64,000 nt of DNA from Aldrovandia affinis (GCA_029706075.1 JAINUG010000037.1:2531127-2595126); one strand, 5' to 3'. Positions 24,265-35,640 are shown, counted from the stretch's first letter. Notes: generated by a model not told the origin, from the letters alone. Translations and numbers: made by a program.

Positions 24265-25403
24265 GGGCCCGTATTCACAAAGCATTTTATCTTACCACTA
24301 GGAGTACTTCTAAATCGCACTAAAACCTTTTAGTTAGGAGTCCCAGCTTAAAACCTATTCACAAAGCTCCAAAGACAAACTCATACTAAGGAATTCCTAG
24401 CTAAGAGTGAGGGCGGGGTTGACGTCGTTGCTAGGGATGATGTTGTTTCTCATGAACGAGCTTACTCAGAATGCCCACAGTGATTGGCTGATATAGGGGA
24501 TGGGTCATCATAGAGAAATCGTTTTTCTGCCGCTGTTTTTACAGTAACAATTCCCTAAATCTCGATGCAGAGTTACAGTGAAGAGATAGACAACCATGTA
24601 TGTTTTGGTTTGCTTTGTTTTTCATACTAAATGCCTTTCTGGGAGGCAGGTTTTTAGAAACGCGACCGAATTAAATACAATTGAAACATTAGCGATCTTT
24701 TAATTTTTTATGAAATTAATTCAGGCATAAAACCACCCTAGTTAAATCGCCTAAGGCGTACTGAATCTAAAAATGTATTTTGTGAAATTTTCGAATAAAG
24801 ATTTAGTGAAATAACTTACATTGAAAACTGAAATTATCATTCATTCGAAACGCGCCTTTGGCCCCGTTATAATTTTTTTTTGCTGATCCGAAAAATGATC
24901 CGATGCACCCCTATTATATTCTAATAAAGATTCTAAAATACAAATGTAGGCTACGTGTCACTGATTTAACATGAAACCAAGAATACTGACTAGTCAATTG
25001 GTTACATGTCTGCATCTCGTAAACATCAGGGGGTATCTATATATAATATATATAATATAATATATATAATACCCTCGCGATTGAGGCGGTACCTTTTTAT
25101 GAGCTCTGTATCATTCAATATCTCCAGTGTTGACGCGATTGCGACAACGATTGCTGGCCGCAGCAGATTTTCAGATTGCCGTGAGTAGGTCTTTAGCGAC
25201 TTAGAAGTCCTCTTGGCTGCTTTTAACTTCTCCTGGACTTAGGAGCTGTTTTTAGCTCTCAAACCCTTTGTGAAATACTCTTATCCCCAAAATTTAGGAC
25301 TCCTAAATTTATGAGTGACACGCCCATTATTTTTCGGACTTGCTCCTAAATCGCGCAGTTAGGACCAACTTTTACCCTTAAAATTCTTTGTGAATACGGG
25401 CCC
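24265..25403. mobile_element. 1.14 kb foldback DNA transposon, non-autonomous
   Basis: The ends are exact inverted repeats: GGGCCCGTATTCACAAAG at 24265 and its reverse complement ending at 25403. Inside, the arms continue as imperfect inverted repeats for about 130 bp, with a second TTCACAAAG-type motif on each side (near 24358 and 25270). No transposase frame remains. A clear target duplication is not visible, so the superfamily is unresolved; Harbinger-type or other terminal-inverted-repeat families are possible. The centre holds a GATCCGAAAAATGATCCG segment near 24890 resembling fish hAT ends, which may be a nested insertion. Confidence 0.75.
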
Positions 25404-27132
25404 TGAATCGCAACTAATTACTGATAACTGTAGTAACTACAAAATAAATCATTCATAAAACTTTTTAAAATATATAATATAGTATAGAGTATTTTCATCA
25501 GAATGCCAGAATAATAATTAACTGCTCACAAGAGAGCAATTTCTTTCATATTTTATATTGATCTTATCATTTTGTGCATAACAATGTAACCCCATCCTTA
25601 TATGTTTTAGGGTGCTAAGGATTCAGCCAGAGAACATATTACTATGAAAAGGGGAGGCATCATGAATTATAGAAAACAATGCAGTGCACCGGTTCTAAAG
25701 CCTGCACAGCACTCCCCTCCTGTCCCAATTTGCCCCCATTTGGATTTATACAGTGACAATTAACACGAAAGGACAAGAAGTAGCAGGTTGGCTCTTTGGA
25801 CTCAATCAACATTTAGTCCTCAACTTCGACTTTTAAATGGCAATTAAATGCAAACCTTTTTTCTTTCACGAACACGCCAGACTGTGTTTGTGAAGAAATT
25901 AACTAACAGACACTTTTCATTGTGAGTTAAAGTGAAGGACCAATGTTGATTGAATCCAAGCCCCGCTGCTCCTGACTTTCCCATAATGATGTAGGACTTG
26001 GAAACTTGGAAAACATGGAATGGATCCCGTAAAGCTGGAATCCCAAATGTCTTTGTTGTGCTGAGTGGAATCTCGGGTTTTGATTCTCTGTCTTTTCACG
26101 TTCGTCCATTTCAGCGCTGTAGTAAATGAAAATATGCCCAGTGGGCTACGGCTACATTTTTATCTCCCTCAAGCCATTGGCTGAACCCTAAAACCTGCTT
26201 TGTATTCTTGTAAAACCTCACACACTGTGCATTGTAGCCAATGACGTTCTTTTTTTCCATCCCATCTGTTCTGAAAAATGTTAATTTCAGTCGTCATGAA
26301 ACTGTTTACATTTTTATGAGCATGTCACTAGATGGAAATGTTTAATAAGTGGTGTGCAGCGATGCTAAACGAGGGATTAGATGTCTTTCGCTATTTATTC
26401 ATTTTAACGTCTATTACCATGATAAAAACCTACCGGCTTTTGTTTGTGGTATCGTAAGTGGCAAAATTGTTCTGCATGAGTATGTACAAAAACCATTTAG
26501 TCATGCTAAGTGACTTCCATTTAAAAAGGCCAAAAAGCATATTACTGTTCATTACATTTACCCCCCATGCCAAGCTGGCATGAGCAACACAAATTAGTTT
26601 CCTGCTGTCTCTTTATATTTGCAACATGAGATATTCCATCACCTCATTGCATCACCTAATTACACTTATTGAATATGGCTATTGGTATTCAGTGCGGGTT
26701 TATATAATGAGCCTTAATGCTTGCTTCCATACTCTGGAATCGTAAGGGACTTTACTCTGCTATGTCCGATGCAGTTTGGGAAGAAAATAAACAACTGTCG
26801 CTTGTGCCAAGTAGCACTTTGTGCATCTCAATAAAGCACTTCCCGAAAGTAGGAATTCAAAGGCTTTCCCTGTTATTCGTTCAGATAATGACAGGCCAAA
26901 TCAATTCAGGTTTGCATTACTATCCTTAAAGTCCCTAATTCTTCCCTTTGCATAAAGAATACTGTACATTATACATAATATTCATGAGCATTACGCTTAT
27001 CGATTTAGAAATCCTGCAATTCAAGGATAAAACAACAAAATGATATTCAGGTCATTCATATCGAGGGACAGATTATATTATTTTAGACCTACTGGTCATT
27101 TGCATTTGTTGTGCTTATTTCAATCAACAACA
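25404..27132. other. unique AT-rich DNA, no gene seen
   Basis: No element recognised. Two overlapping 60-codon minus frames at 25917-26109 in different phases show that short frames here are chance. Confidence 0.45.
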
Positions 27133-27423
27133 GTCTAGACCAGGGGTCGGCAACCTTTAACACTCAAAGAGCCATTTGGACCCGGTTTCCACGGAAAAGA
27201 AAACACTGGGAGCCGCCAGTGGCGTAGCGAGCCACGTAAACGGCGCCCCATTTTCTGTCGACGGGGGGGGGTGGTACACGCGAAAAAAAGCGTGCGCCCC
27301 TCGGATTTTCGATTCAATTGGATCATTATTATTTATTTTCCCAAGCCACGCGGAGCCGCAGCATGAGGATGAAAGAGCCGCATGCGGCTCCGGAGCCGCA
27401 GGTTGCCGACCCCTGGTCTAGAC
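27133..27423. mobile_element. non-autonomous hAT element with perfect 8-bp target duplications
   Basis: The element (27141-27415, 275 bp) has terminal inverted repeats CAGGGGTCGGCAACC and GGTTGCCGACCCCTG. It is flanked on both sides by GTCTAGAC (27133-27140 and 27416-27423). Eight-base duplications of the nTCTAGAn kind are characteristic of hAT insertion. Subterminal GAGCCGCATGCGGCTC and related GAGCC motifs are repeated near both ends. It has no coding capacity. Intact duplications suggest a relatively recent insertion. Confidence 0.92.
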
Positions 27424-27941
27424 CGACATATAGAGTGAGCGTAACCTAAGGTCAATATGAAATATTTTTTTATTTGCCTGTATAAAGAAGCTATTCAAGA
27501 GGAAAAATCCTCTCATTTACAAATATTTCATACAGTGAGGAATTCTTGTTCTTGCTACAGAAGGAGAAAACTACATAATGAACTGTGCACCCCATAATAA
27601 TATGAGACAAGGTTTTACAAACACACCATGAAGTTGAGCGGTTGAGTATTCAGAGTCATGATGAACAGTGCTATTGGTGAGGAATATACTTGGCAACACT
27701 GTTAAACTGACGACTTGGGTGAGGCTATGTGATGGCACAGATCCTGCTGCTGAAAACAGGAGGGGAGACATAGTGGAAAAAAGGAAAGATGCCACTTTGA
27801 AGGGGGATGAGAGGAAGTGTGTCAAGATTTTTTTTCTCTTTTTACTTTTTTTCAGTTTCAAAGTTTTAGTTTAAAATAGCTTTATATTGATCACTGTGTG
27901 GCTAGCAACTCATATGAAGAGGCAGTGTGGAATACTGTCAA
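27424..27941. other. unique DNA, nothing recognised
   Basis: AT-rich with T runs near 27825-27850; the frames here are low-complexity Lys/Ser or Phe/Leu. No gene is seen. Confidence 0.45.
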
Positions 27942-28130
27942 TTTTAAAGAGCTGGGCTTGTAGCCAGAAGGTTCCAGCATATAATTCTACCGTGGGGTAG
28001 AACCCTGCTCTTCTAAAATTGAACGAGGCACTTGAACAAGGCTATTTATACAGCTGAATTGGTGCATAAATGGATATGTCAAATGTAAGCTGTCTAGGTT
28101 GCCCTCGATAACGAAGGTGTCTGTTAAGTA
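27942..28130 (+). repeat. diverged tRNA-derived SINE (GAGCAAGGCAC-type body)
   Basis: The GGGCTTGTAGCCAGAAGGTTC head, CACTTGAACAAGG middle, CAGCTGAATTGGTGCATAAA and GTAAGCTGTC...GTGTCTGTTAAG end follow the order of a common fish SINE whose intact form ends in the same stem-loop tail as the copy at 1344. The tail is mutated and carries extra bases, so this is an old copy. Confidence 0.6.
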
Positions 28131-28446
28131 TATTAGTGATTATAATAATATTATGTACTGTGTCAAACATCAGAACAAGGGTTCTGTGGCAAATGATTGA
28201 CACATTTTCTTTATTTTTCTCTCTTGTTTGTATGCCGTGGCCTTTCAACGATCCTGTTTTTCCGAACAGGTAAGCCAAACCACTTTCCTTTCATAAAAGA
28301 TTTTAATTCACCAAAGGGATTGTGCAAATGGAGGGTTTAACAAAAGAAAACATTTGATTAAATTCACCTTAATATTCTACAATTAAACAAACATTGGCAC
28401 TCCACAGAGTATGGTTTTTAAAAGGTGGATAAAGATAGATATATTT

Positions 28447-28845
28447 TGGGGCCTCCGATAGGGTCCTCTAATGCACCTGTATTGGCTGGTCCTTTACGAG
28501 TGTGAGCTGCCTATCATGGTCACAATTCGAAACCAAACTGTACCAGACCAGTCCTGGTGGGGAGCCCCAATTGGGGCAGCGTTTCGCCATCTGCCCCAGG
28601 GGGAGGGGGGAGGGAGAGCTGGCACGAGCTGACCGAGGAGCGGTAGGGCGACCTTGTAAACAGGCTTGCGCGAGTTCCGTCTCGGAGGAGATGAACATTG
28701 CGAGGTATTAGCTCGTCCCGTGGAGGTGGGCGGCGAGTTCATGGGGGAGGGTAAAATTGAAAAGAAATAGAGGGTATAATTGGCTACCAAATTGGGAGGA
28801 AAAATGGGGGGAAAAATCGGAAACAAATAAATAAATAAATAAAAT
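28447..28845 (+). repeat. tRNA-derived SINE, second copy of the 18.06 kb type
   Basis: GGTCACAATTCGAAACC (decayed B box), GGAGCCCCAATTGGGGCAGC, CTGCCCCAGGGGGAGGGGGG, a GGCGAGTTCATGGGGGAGGG stretch and GGGTATAATTGGCTACCAAA occur in the same order as in the SINE at 18062. It ends in (AAAT)n. ATATATTT occurs on both sides and may be the target duplication. The G-rich middle could form a quadruplex. Confidence 0.82.
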
Positions 28846-30084
28846 ACATATATTTCATAAAATAAATCTGCTGTGCATTTTGAAAACACAGTGGTTTAAT
28901 GCATTTGATGTTAATTAAATAAAAAAAGCTGATTAACAGGTTGAGCGATTGGTTAACCTCCTCAAAACAGAGGAAATAAAAAAAAATTATGAACAGTTTT
29001 TTTGTGCCTACGCTAATGGGTGCCCAAGAGTGGAGTATCATCTAACATCCTCTAACTTTAGAAACCGAGTTTCATGGTAACTCGCGCAGTCCCAGTGCAG
29101 TCAAGGGTCAGCCGGCGGTATTTTGTCAGATAGTGGATACCATTGTCTGCCTTAACTTAGCCGTAATCCATGAGAGACAATCGAAGGGCTTTTCGCTGCC
29201 CATGATTGTCACATGACTTGAGGGCAGAGGTCAGTGTCCTCACAGAACAGCATCCGATTCTGTGAAACTGGACGCATTCCAGCATTTATAAACCCACAGC
29301 TTTATAAGTGGGATGAGAAACCATCTTCTTCAAGCATCTGTAAAAAATCCATTCAGTTTCCTGAAATGCTTCTGCATTGTTGAAAAGAAATGCAATTTTA
29401 GGTGTAATTTCATCATCTCGACTGCTTTTCCTTAGTCCCGTCTGTTCAGTGATGGCCCAAGTGTAATCTGGCGACACCTTTAATGGCTTAACCTTCAACT
29501 CAAAGGGCAAGGTGGAGATAAGGGCACTGAGAATGCGTTTATAGGTGAGGCAGTTCATTAAAGTGTCCGACACATTCTACACTTCGTTGTTCTGTTCTGA
29601 TGAAGGTTGTTCTGATGAATATTCCGCACCGATAATGATGTTGCATATGAGGTTAGAGACACATTTTTTTTAATAGTGGTAAACTTGAAATGCAATTTCA
29701 TGTGAAAATTGAATGCAAAGGGTATTAGTTAGATAACACTTAACAGGTTCTTTGCATACACAAAAAACTAAATGCGCATAATATCCTTAAAATACCCTCA
29801 CTGAATCTCAGGATGCATTGTTAGCACTTGTTTAAAGTTGTTATGCCTCCCCGAGAATCCACTATAATTTGCACTATAAATGTATAGAAGCACACATTCA
29901 TAAACAAATGTTATATATTATTTCTAAAGCAGCTTAGAGTGAGAAATGCATGAACCCATTTAACCCCAAGGCAAAGCAATATGTAGGTATATTTTCACGC
30001 CAAAGCAACCCGTGTCCGTACAGAGGTCCATGGATAGATGGATACATCGTTTAAAAGCTAAGTAATGTCCTTTACAAAAGCCAC
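28846..30084. other. unique DNA, no gene seen
   Basis: No element recognised. The 95-codon minus frame at 29286-29573 has no family signature and lies in otherwise ordinary sequence. Confidence 0.4.
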
Positions 30085-30165
30085 GGTATTAACCTTTGCG
30101 ATGGACATTAATTGAAAAATTAATTTCTATTCATGAGATTAATCAGAAGGAAAATAAATTGTGTT
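30085..30165. promoter_or_regulatory. candidate homeodomain-bound element, three ATTAAT cores
   Basis: ATTAAT cores occur at 30107, 30119 and 30138 within 37 bp, alongside TTCATGAGATTAATCAG. Clustered homeodomain-like cores in unique sequence are typical of developmental enhancers. Inference only. Confidence 0.25.
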
Positions 30166-30771
30166 GCTTAGAGTTGTAGCCGTGTGCCCCTGGAAGCAGT
30201 GCACTCCAAATAAGAAAAGATTTAGTCCTCAGCCACAATAAAAAAGATTGAACATTTACAGATATACAATGTATACGTGTGTGTGTGTGTCTGTGTATAT
30301 GTACGGTGTGTGTGTTATGTTCCCTTGGTGGAAAGCACATTGTTTCAGGGGTATTTTGTTTGATATTGGATGCCTCTCAGAGCAGCGATGCAGACTAAAA
30401 TTGTGTAAGCATCACAATTCCTTAGGAGGGGACATGGACAAGGAGCCAGTGGAGGGAAACAGTGCAGGACAGGAGTGTGCCAACTCCTCCCACTGCCTGT
30501 GTGTAATCATACCTGTGGTGTCTGGCACACACCAGATCTCTCGTGACCGCCTCTCTCTTTCAATTACGGTCCGCAAAAACTGGAAGCTATTGTTTATTAC
30601 GCGTGCATTTGCCATCGGTGATTGGTGTTTTAGTGCAGACCAATGCCGTGCTTCGCACCATATCGATCTCCACTGGATCCTGAGGGAAAATTCTCGTTTG
30701 AATGAAGGATCGTGGTCGCGGTCGCCTGCTCTGTCATTTTCCAGTCGGGTGTGTTCATGGATGGCCCGTAG
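30166..30771. other. unique DNA with a GT-rich patch, no convincing gene
   Basis: A (GT)n patch lies near 30277-30315. The 176-codon plus frame (30248-30778) begins in that repeat at a non-ATG codon and overlaps a 67-codon minus frame. I see no domain and reject it as a gene. Confidence 0.45.
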
Positions 30772-31324
30772 CCCTTAGAGGTCTTGGGCTATTTTGTCTC
30801 GTCTCGACAAAAGACAACAAAAGTCGACAAAAGTCCATTTCGTCGTCAGCATCACTCTCGATGTCAGACTCCTTACCAATAATTTCTTCAAGTTCGTCAT
30901 CCTCGACGTACAAAAGCAAGGTTTGTGGTACATTTAGCATTCGCCTCACATGAGGCTCAACTTGCCTCATTTCTCCTCCACAAAAACTCCAACTCCAACT
31001 CCAACTCCAAAAACTAGCTAGGTATTTTTTTCAGTTTCATAATATGACAAAAAACGCTGAAGATATTCAAACAAATGTGACGCCTGCCTCCTACTGTATG
31101 CGCTTTTACGGACGCGTAAATATAATTTTTATATCAAATTAAAATCATAATATCTCAGTTTTTACTTGGTCTTTCAACGTCATTCAAAAAAACTAGCATG
31201 GGGTTTCAAACCAGAACTTTCGAGTGACGGCAATGCTCAAAGTGACTTTGTTTTAAAGCTACGGCGTCTTGAACCAGTTACCGATTTGATCACGCCGGCG
31301 TGATCGGCGACTCCTAAGGGTTAA
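30772..31324 (-). mobile_element. piggyBac-like relic, internally deleted
   Basis: The right end, read inward on minus, starts with CCCTTAGGAGTCGCCGATCA immediately after TTAA (31321-31324), as expected for piggyBac insertion. The left end, CCCTTAGAGGTC at 30772, matches 10 of 12 end bases, but its TTAA has been lost. A perfect 18-bp palindrome, GATCACGCCGGCGTGATC, sits at 31288-31305. TCCAAC repeats occur near 30988-31008. The element is about 550 bp, so most of the transposase is missing. Confidence 0.62.
30780..30970 (-). pseudogene. piggyBac-type transposase, N-terminal fragment
   Basis: An ATG at 30970 opens about 60 codons, MRQVEPHVRRMLNVPQ onward. They include a strongly acidic stretch (DDELEEIIGKESDIESDADD), the usual character of piggyBac transposase N-termini, which precede the DDD catalytic core. 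The frame then runs into the opposite element end, so the DNA-binding and catalytic regions are deleted. It lies inside an element with a TTAA-flanked terminus. I infer it cannot mobilise itself. Alternative: an unrelated acidic frame, but the position relative to the terminus argues for transposase. Confidence 0.5.
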
Positions 31325-32217
31325 AGCCGGTGCCTTCTTGGCCCGGTCTCAGAGAGCAGCAGCCTCCCTCTTTATCGGGCCTCCTACCATGCACTTGTAG
31401 CGACAAAACACTGCGATGCTGTTCTGTGACCGGTGGAGGTTTACCAGGGTCACGCTCCCACAGCTCAGACAGCGGCAGCGGCAGGTGGAAGGAGCCAGCC
31501 CTCCGCATTAATCCTGTCTTCACCGGCCCGGGTGTCTGCCCCAGCCCTGCGAGGCCGAGGCGATAGCAGAGACTCAGACAGCCTGCACTCAGAAGCCGAA
31601 TGGCTGGTCTCACAGTAGAGTCATTGTATGGTGGGCAAAATCCAAAAGGTGGGCTATTTGATGGAATCGATATGTCTCTAGTCAATTCGATCCTTTGAAT
31701 AGGCGGTATGGTTTAATGGCGTGCTGTTTGAAATATTACGCAGGGCTATTGTAACAGCTTTCTGAAAGCAGATCTAGGGCATGCACCTGGCTTGTTTTTT
31801 TTATGTTGTTTTTAATTTGGGGGACATTGCGTTCATCTTTTCATTACATTAAGACGTTTAGACATTGAAGCATGGCTGTGCGAAGGCTCAATGTTCCAAT
31901 AACAATCTGCAGCAATGAATGCATGCACAGGACTCACCAAGCCCCATAGGAAGCCATGCAAGTCGCTGATCTGCCTGGATTCTCAGACTGTATTAAAGGT
32001 TTCAAAGGCTTGGCAACAACATAGCAACAACAGTAGCAATAAGTGATTATTACAATGGCAACCACAGTGCAATCACAGACCCTCTTCGCTTTTGATTCAA
32101 CCACAGCCTGGAGTGGTATGGTATTCTTACTGCACCCTTTCGATGCAGCCAACCAAACAAAATGCAATACCACTAGGGCAAAATACCACTATCTGCCAAG
32201 ATAATAACCTTAATGAC
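31325..32217. other. unique DNA, CpG-rich first 300 bp, no gene seen
   Basis: 31325-31620 is CpG-rich, with frames open on both strands (123 codons minus, 78 and 61 plus). This overlap points to composition and not to coding. The remainder is AT-rich and featureless. A regulatory island is possible. Confidence 0.35.
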
Positions 32218-32400
32218 AGGCAGCAGAGTAGTGTGATGGTTTGGGAACTGTGGCTTGTAACTCCAGTTTGTTGGTTTGATTCCCAGGTGGGTCATTGCCA
32301 TGATGCCCTTGAGCAAGTGTTCTGTAATTGCTTCTGTAAATATCCAGCTGTATAAATTGATAGTTTTCCAAAATGTAGGCTGTAAGATGTTCTGGTCCAT
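32218..32400 (+). repeat. tRNA-derived SINE (GAGCAAG-type body)
   Basis: Head with GGTTTGATTCC B box at 32273-32283, then GTGGGTCATTGCCATGATGC, CCTTGAGCAAG, TGCTTCTGTAAATATCCAGC and TGTATAAATTGATA, then a decayed GTAAGATGTTCTGG end. This is the order of a common fish SINE. The 27942 copy is a relative. Confidence 0.75.
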
Positions 32401-33200
32401 AGTAACAGTTAGGACAATTGTGATAATGATGATTTAAAAATGGTCAAAATAACAACAACAAATTGCATGACTAGGTTTATATTAAAAAGGACACTTTTGA
32501 TAAAGGTTTCTCATCCCCATTGCTTGTGCAAAGTGTAACACTGGCATCAGAGTAATGACACAGGAACACTAGTTTTAACGCAATATGAACAGAACTGAAT
32601 AATGCAAAGAAAAAAATGCTAAACGATTTGAAGGGGAATAATTTTATGAAATTATTTCTCTGTTTTTGAAGGCACTGGTGGCGTTTCATCCTCGGCTTCA
32701 GAGCCCCTCCTGTTGTGAGAAGCGGCTTAAGGGTGGCTCAAACTCTCTCCACAGTTAATGCTACTTGAGCGCTCCTGGAGGCCCTCAGCAGACTGTGGTG
32801 ATTACCTGGCCTCTGTGAGCTACCTGATCTGGAAGACAGAACATTCCAGTTCAAGGCCCTGGAACCTTATTTGTAATATATACTTATTAACCATTATTAT
32901 TGAATATTTGTTTTCCCGGATAGGGCTTTCGAAACCAGTTTCCTTGACCCTTGTTCTCATTAAGAAGAACGTTAATAAAGCTCTTCTATATAATTGGCTT
33001 ATCTTTTTTGAGTTATGCTCTCAGAGTGGCTTAATATGTATGCGTATTATGAAAAAAGAATAACCATTTTCCCCACGCCTTAGGGACTCTGATAATCATA
33101 GTGATGCAACATTGATTTGAGAATTTAGCTGCTCAATTATTATGCTTGCAGCAGTGCTTACAATTACTGTAATAAAAATCACAATAACACTCCTAATGAT
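32401..33200. other. unique DNA, no gene seen
   Basis: AT-rich with short non-coding frames only. No repeat family is recognised. Confidence 0.45.
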
Positions 33201-33430
33201 GAAAGGTAATTTTTATTTTTTTACCCAGTTCTGTTTTCACCCCATTTTGAATGTCCAATCTTATCGTCCCATCCGTGCAAGGTCCTCTGTCTATTTAGGA
33301 GAGCACATGCACACACTCTTTCTTCCTCTGAAGAAAGTACCGCCAGCCACTGCTTCCACCAATCATTGTGTTGGAGGAGTACACTTCACATGCAGCTGGC
33401 ATGTGCTCATTGACCAGAGGTGAGTACTCA
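33201..33430 (-). repeat. probable diverged SINE, minus strand
   Basis: The start (on plus) TTTTTACCCAGTTCTGTTTT and CACCCCATTTTGAATGTCCA is the reverse of the ACAAATTGGGGAGAAAA type of ending common in fish SINEs. The CAAGGTCCTCTG and GCCAGCCACTGC body segments fit the same repeat. Strongly mutated; limits are approximate. Confidence 0.4.
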
Positions 33431-33487
33431 ATGAGACGACCTCACCTGACAGAAACCTTGAGGTTATCTGAAGGACTGTGTTTTTTC

Positions 33488-33662
33488 AGTGCCTAAAACA
33501 GAGCTTCCCAAATTTAGCCCTGGGAACACCTGCATATGTTTTTGTTCCAGCTGAAATAGCTATTAGTGTCTAATGAACTGTTAATTGAACTGTTGTCTTT
33601 TAAGAGGGCTGTATTGAGTACACCTGATTGATTTACTGGCAGGTGAACTCACACTGGAGTCC
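33488..33662 (-). repeat. dispersed repeat (AACAAAAACnTGCAGG type)
   Basis: The minus strand reads GTCTAATT-poor AT sequence, then CAGCTGGAACAAAAACATAT, GCAGGTGTTCCCAGGGCTAA and TTTGGGAAGCTCTG. This matches a very common fish repeat whose intact form reads ...TGCAGGTACTCCAGGACCAGG.... Diverged; class uncertain. Confidence 0.5.
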
Positions 33663-34548
33663 AAAATACTGAATGCATGGATGGTTTTTATGGATGTTTA
33701 TTGAAACTTAAAATCTGCCTGTGGGAAATGAAAGATTTCAAAAGGCAAGTGGCATTGAGAAACCTTGAGTAAATCAAAGACAAGAAAGAAATCACAGGCA
33801 CATGTAAATTCATGTTCTCAATTATCTTAATGAATTGTGAGATTTACTGGAACAAAAACCACCCTACATTTTGGTAAGCCATGCTGAGGCCTGCACAATC
33901 ATGTGAGGCCCATCTGAGGCAACAGCAGTACATGACCTGCTTCCCGAGACATTAAAGACCTGCCATCAACAGAAAATGGTTCAGTTTGAGCAGCTCTATC
34001 TCTTCATCTCACATGAAAAAGACATTACAAAGCACAAGACTAAGAGATGAAAACTTTTTTTAGGGGAAATTACGCAACTGCCAGTAAGTTAGTCTGGCAA
34101 AGGTCCATCTATCCCCACAGCCTAATTCTTATTTCAGTCATCTGTATTGTGGAACCAGCAAGCCTGTGTCATTTCAGCGGGATAAGGGATCTCTATCTAC
34201 AGAGAGTACATTTAAATGTGTTTTATAATGTGGTTATTTTTCCGGCTGAAGGCACTGACTGTGCATAAATAAAGGTACATTCAAGCCAAACAGAATATAT
34301 AAACCCCAGAGTTAAGTGATATAATTTTGTTTAAGAAACAAATAATGGGAAAGTATTTTGGAAGTATACCCCTCTGAATACATTTATGCCATTACTGAAA
34401 TAGAGAATAAATTGGCCAGTTGCGGCTGGCGTTGTGACTCATACTGCCCTCTGACACATCAGCCCTTATAAAAAGATGACACTAGCTAGCAAAATATTTA
34501 TGATAGCTTCCTAGTTCTATTAATAATAATTTTCTTCCATTTACAGTA
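33663..34548. other. unique AT-rich DNA, no gene seen
   Basis: No repeat, exon or RNA gene recognised. Confidence 0.45.
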
Positions 34549-34827
34549 CAGCACTTTTTTTTTCTTCTCCCAATTTGGTGCCCAATTGTACTCTCTATTA
34601 ATCCAATTAGCCACCCCCGCCACAAGCCAACCGCCTGCAGATACGGGATCAGCCATTACTCATGCTGGCTTCCCGTCCCCGTCCCCCTCCCCTTCCCTGG
34701 GGCGGACAGGCAATTGCTGCCCCCTGGGACTGGCGCAGCCGGGGAATCAACCCCTAGCCGCAGTGGGCAACCTACACTCCGGGCAAGTGCCTTCACCGTT
34801 GAGCCACTCAGGAGCCCAGCACATTTT
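34549..34827 (-). repeat. tRNA-derived SINE, minus strand, different head with shared tail
   Basis: Read on minus: CTGAGTGGCTCAACGGTGAA (A box), GGGGTTGATTCCC (B box), GTCCGCCCCAGGGAAGGG body and CCAAATTGGGAGAAGAAA tail. CAGCAC followed by T-rich sequence flanks both sides (34549-34554 and 34817-34822), a likely target duplication. The body and tail resemble the SINEs at 18062 and 28447, but the tRNA head differs. Confidence 0.8.
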
Positions 34828-35280
34828 TAATAGTAACTCTATTCAACCAATTCTGCATGTTCATACTATCTATAACTATCATACAAAGACGCAAATGTAT
34901 TTGCTCATAAATTATTAGTAGTAGTAGTCATAGTATTATTGCACTTATATCCTTAGCAACTGTATGGTGGAGAGATTGGATTTGTACTTGAGACAGAAAC
35001 AGTGACACTATCCGTGAGTGGCCTTACTGTCGGAAGACAGAGAATAAGACCAAAGGATTTAAAAAGGGATTATAGCTAAACCACTTTATATGCAAAGGGT
35101 TTTAAATAGTGCATTTGTAAACCATGACTGCTTTACAAATGCATTATTTTGTTCTGTGTTCTTATTCTTTCATTTGAACTTTTATAAGAGAAGTACCTGA
35201 AGTTTGTTTGGTCTTTTCTTGGTTGAAGTCTTTCCAAGGGAATATGCATTAAACAATGATTATATGGCTGTAGCAAGTGA
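34828..35280. other. unique AT-rich DNA, nothing recognised
   Basis: A short AGT repeat lies near 34917. No gene is seen. Confidence 0.45.
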
Positions 35281-35640
35281 CCGTTTTGACCATTAAATCA
35301 AGTGAATGTATTGACATTCTGCAGCACACTGTCATCCACTATCTCCTTGTCTCTCTTTGCTATCAAATTCACAATCCTGGTGCTAGCTTTCCGGACAGTC
35401 AAGGGCATGGCTCCCTCCTACCTCAGTTCATTACCAGACCTTCCACCCATGCTTGACCTCTCAGCTCAGAATCTCCTGGTCCTCTGGCAGTTCCTCCCCT
35501 CTGTGACCACATATCTCAAACTGGCTTCTTTTCTCCACTAGCCCCCTAGTGGAGGAATGTGCTACCTGCACCTGCCAGAACTGCAGTCGTTCAACATCTT
35601 CTGACCCTGACCTAAAATCCCATTTCACTGAACAGACTTC
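35281..35640 (+). pseudogene. L2-type LINE, C-terminal end of the reverse transcriptase protein
   Basis: The frame at 35302-35541 contains ILVLAFRTVKGMAPSYLSSL, close to the conserved LINE motif near the C-terminus of L2-like proteins (K-I-L-hydrophobic stretch, then GMAPSYLSxL). Downstream, in another phase, CTGACCTAAAATCCCATTTC encodes the final LKSHFT-like motif, so at least one frameshift is present. All reverse transcriptase motifs are absent, so this is a 5'-truncated, dead copy, as is usual for LINEs. Confidence 0.72.

Noticed and set aside
30248..30778. 176-codon plus-strand open frame
   Set aside because: It begins within a GT repeat, overlaps a minus frame, and ends at the piggyBac-like terminus; no domain seen.
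31325..31685. CpG-rich segment with 123-codon minus frame as a gene
   Set aside because: Frames are open on both strands, there is no ATG-led frame with a domain and no splice context; recorded only as CpG-rich unique DNA.
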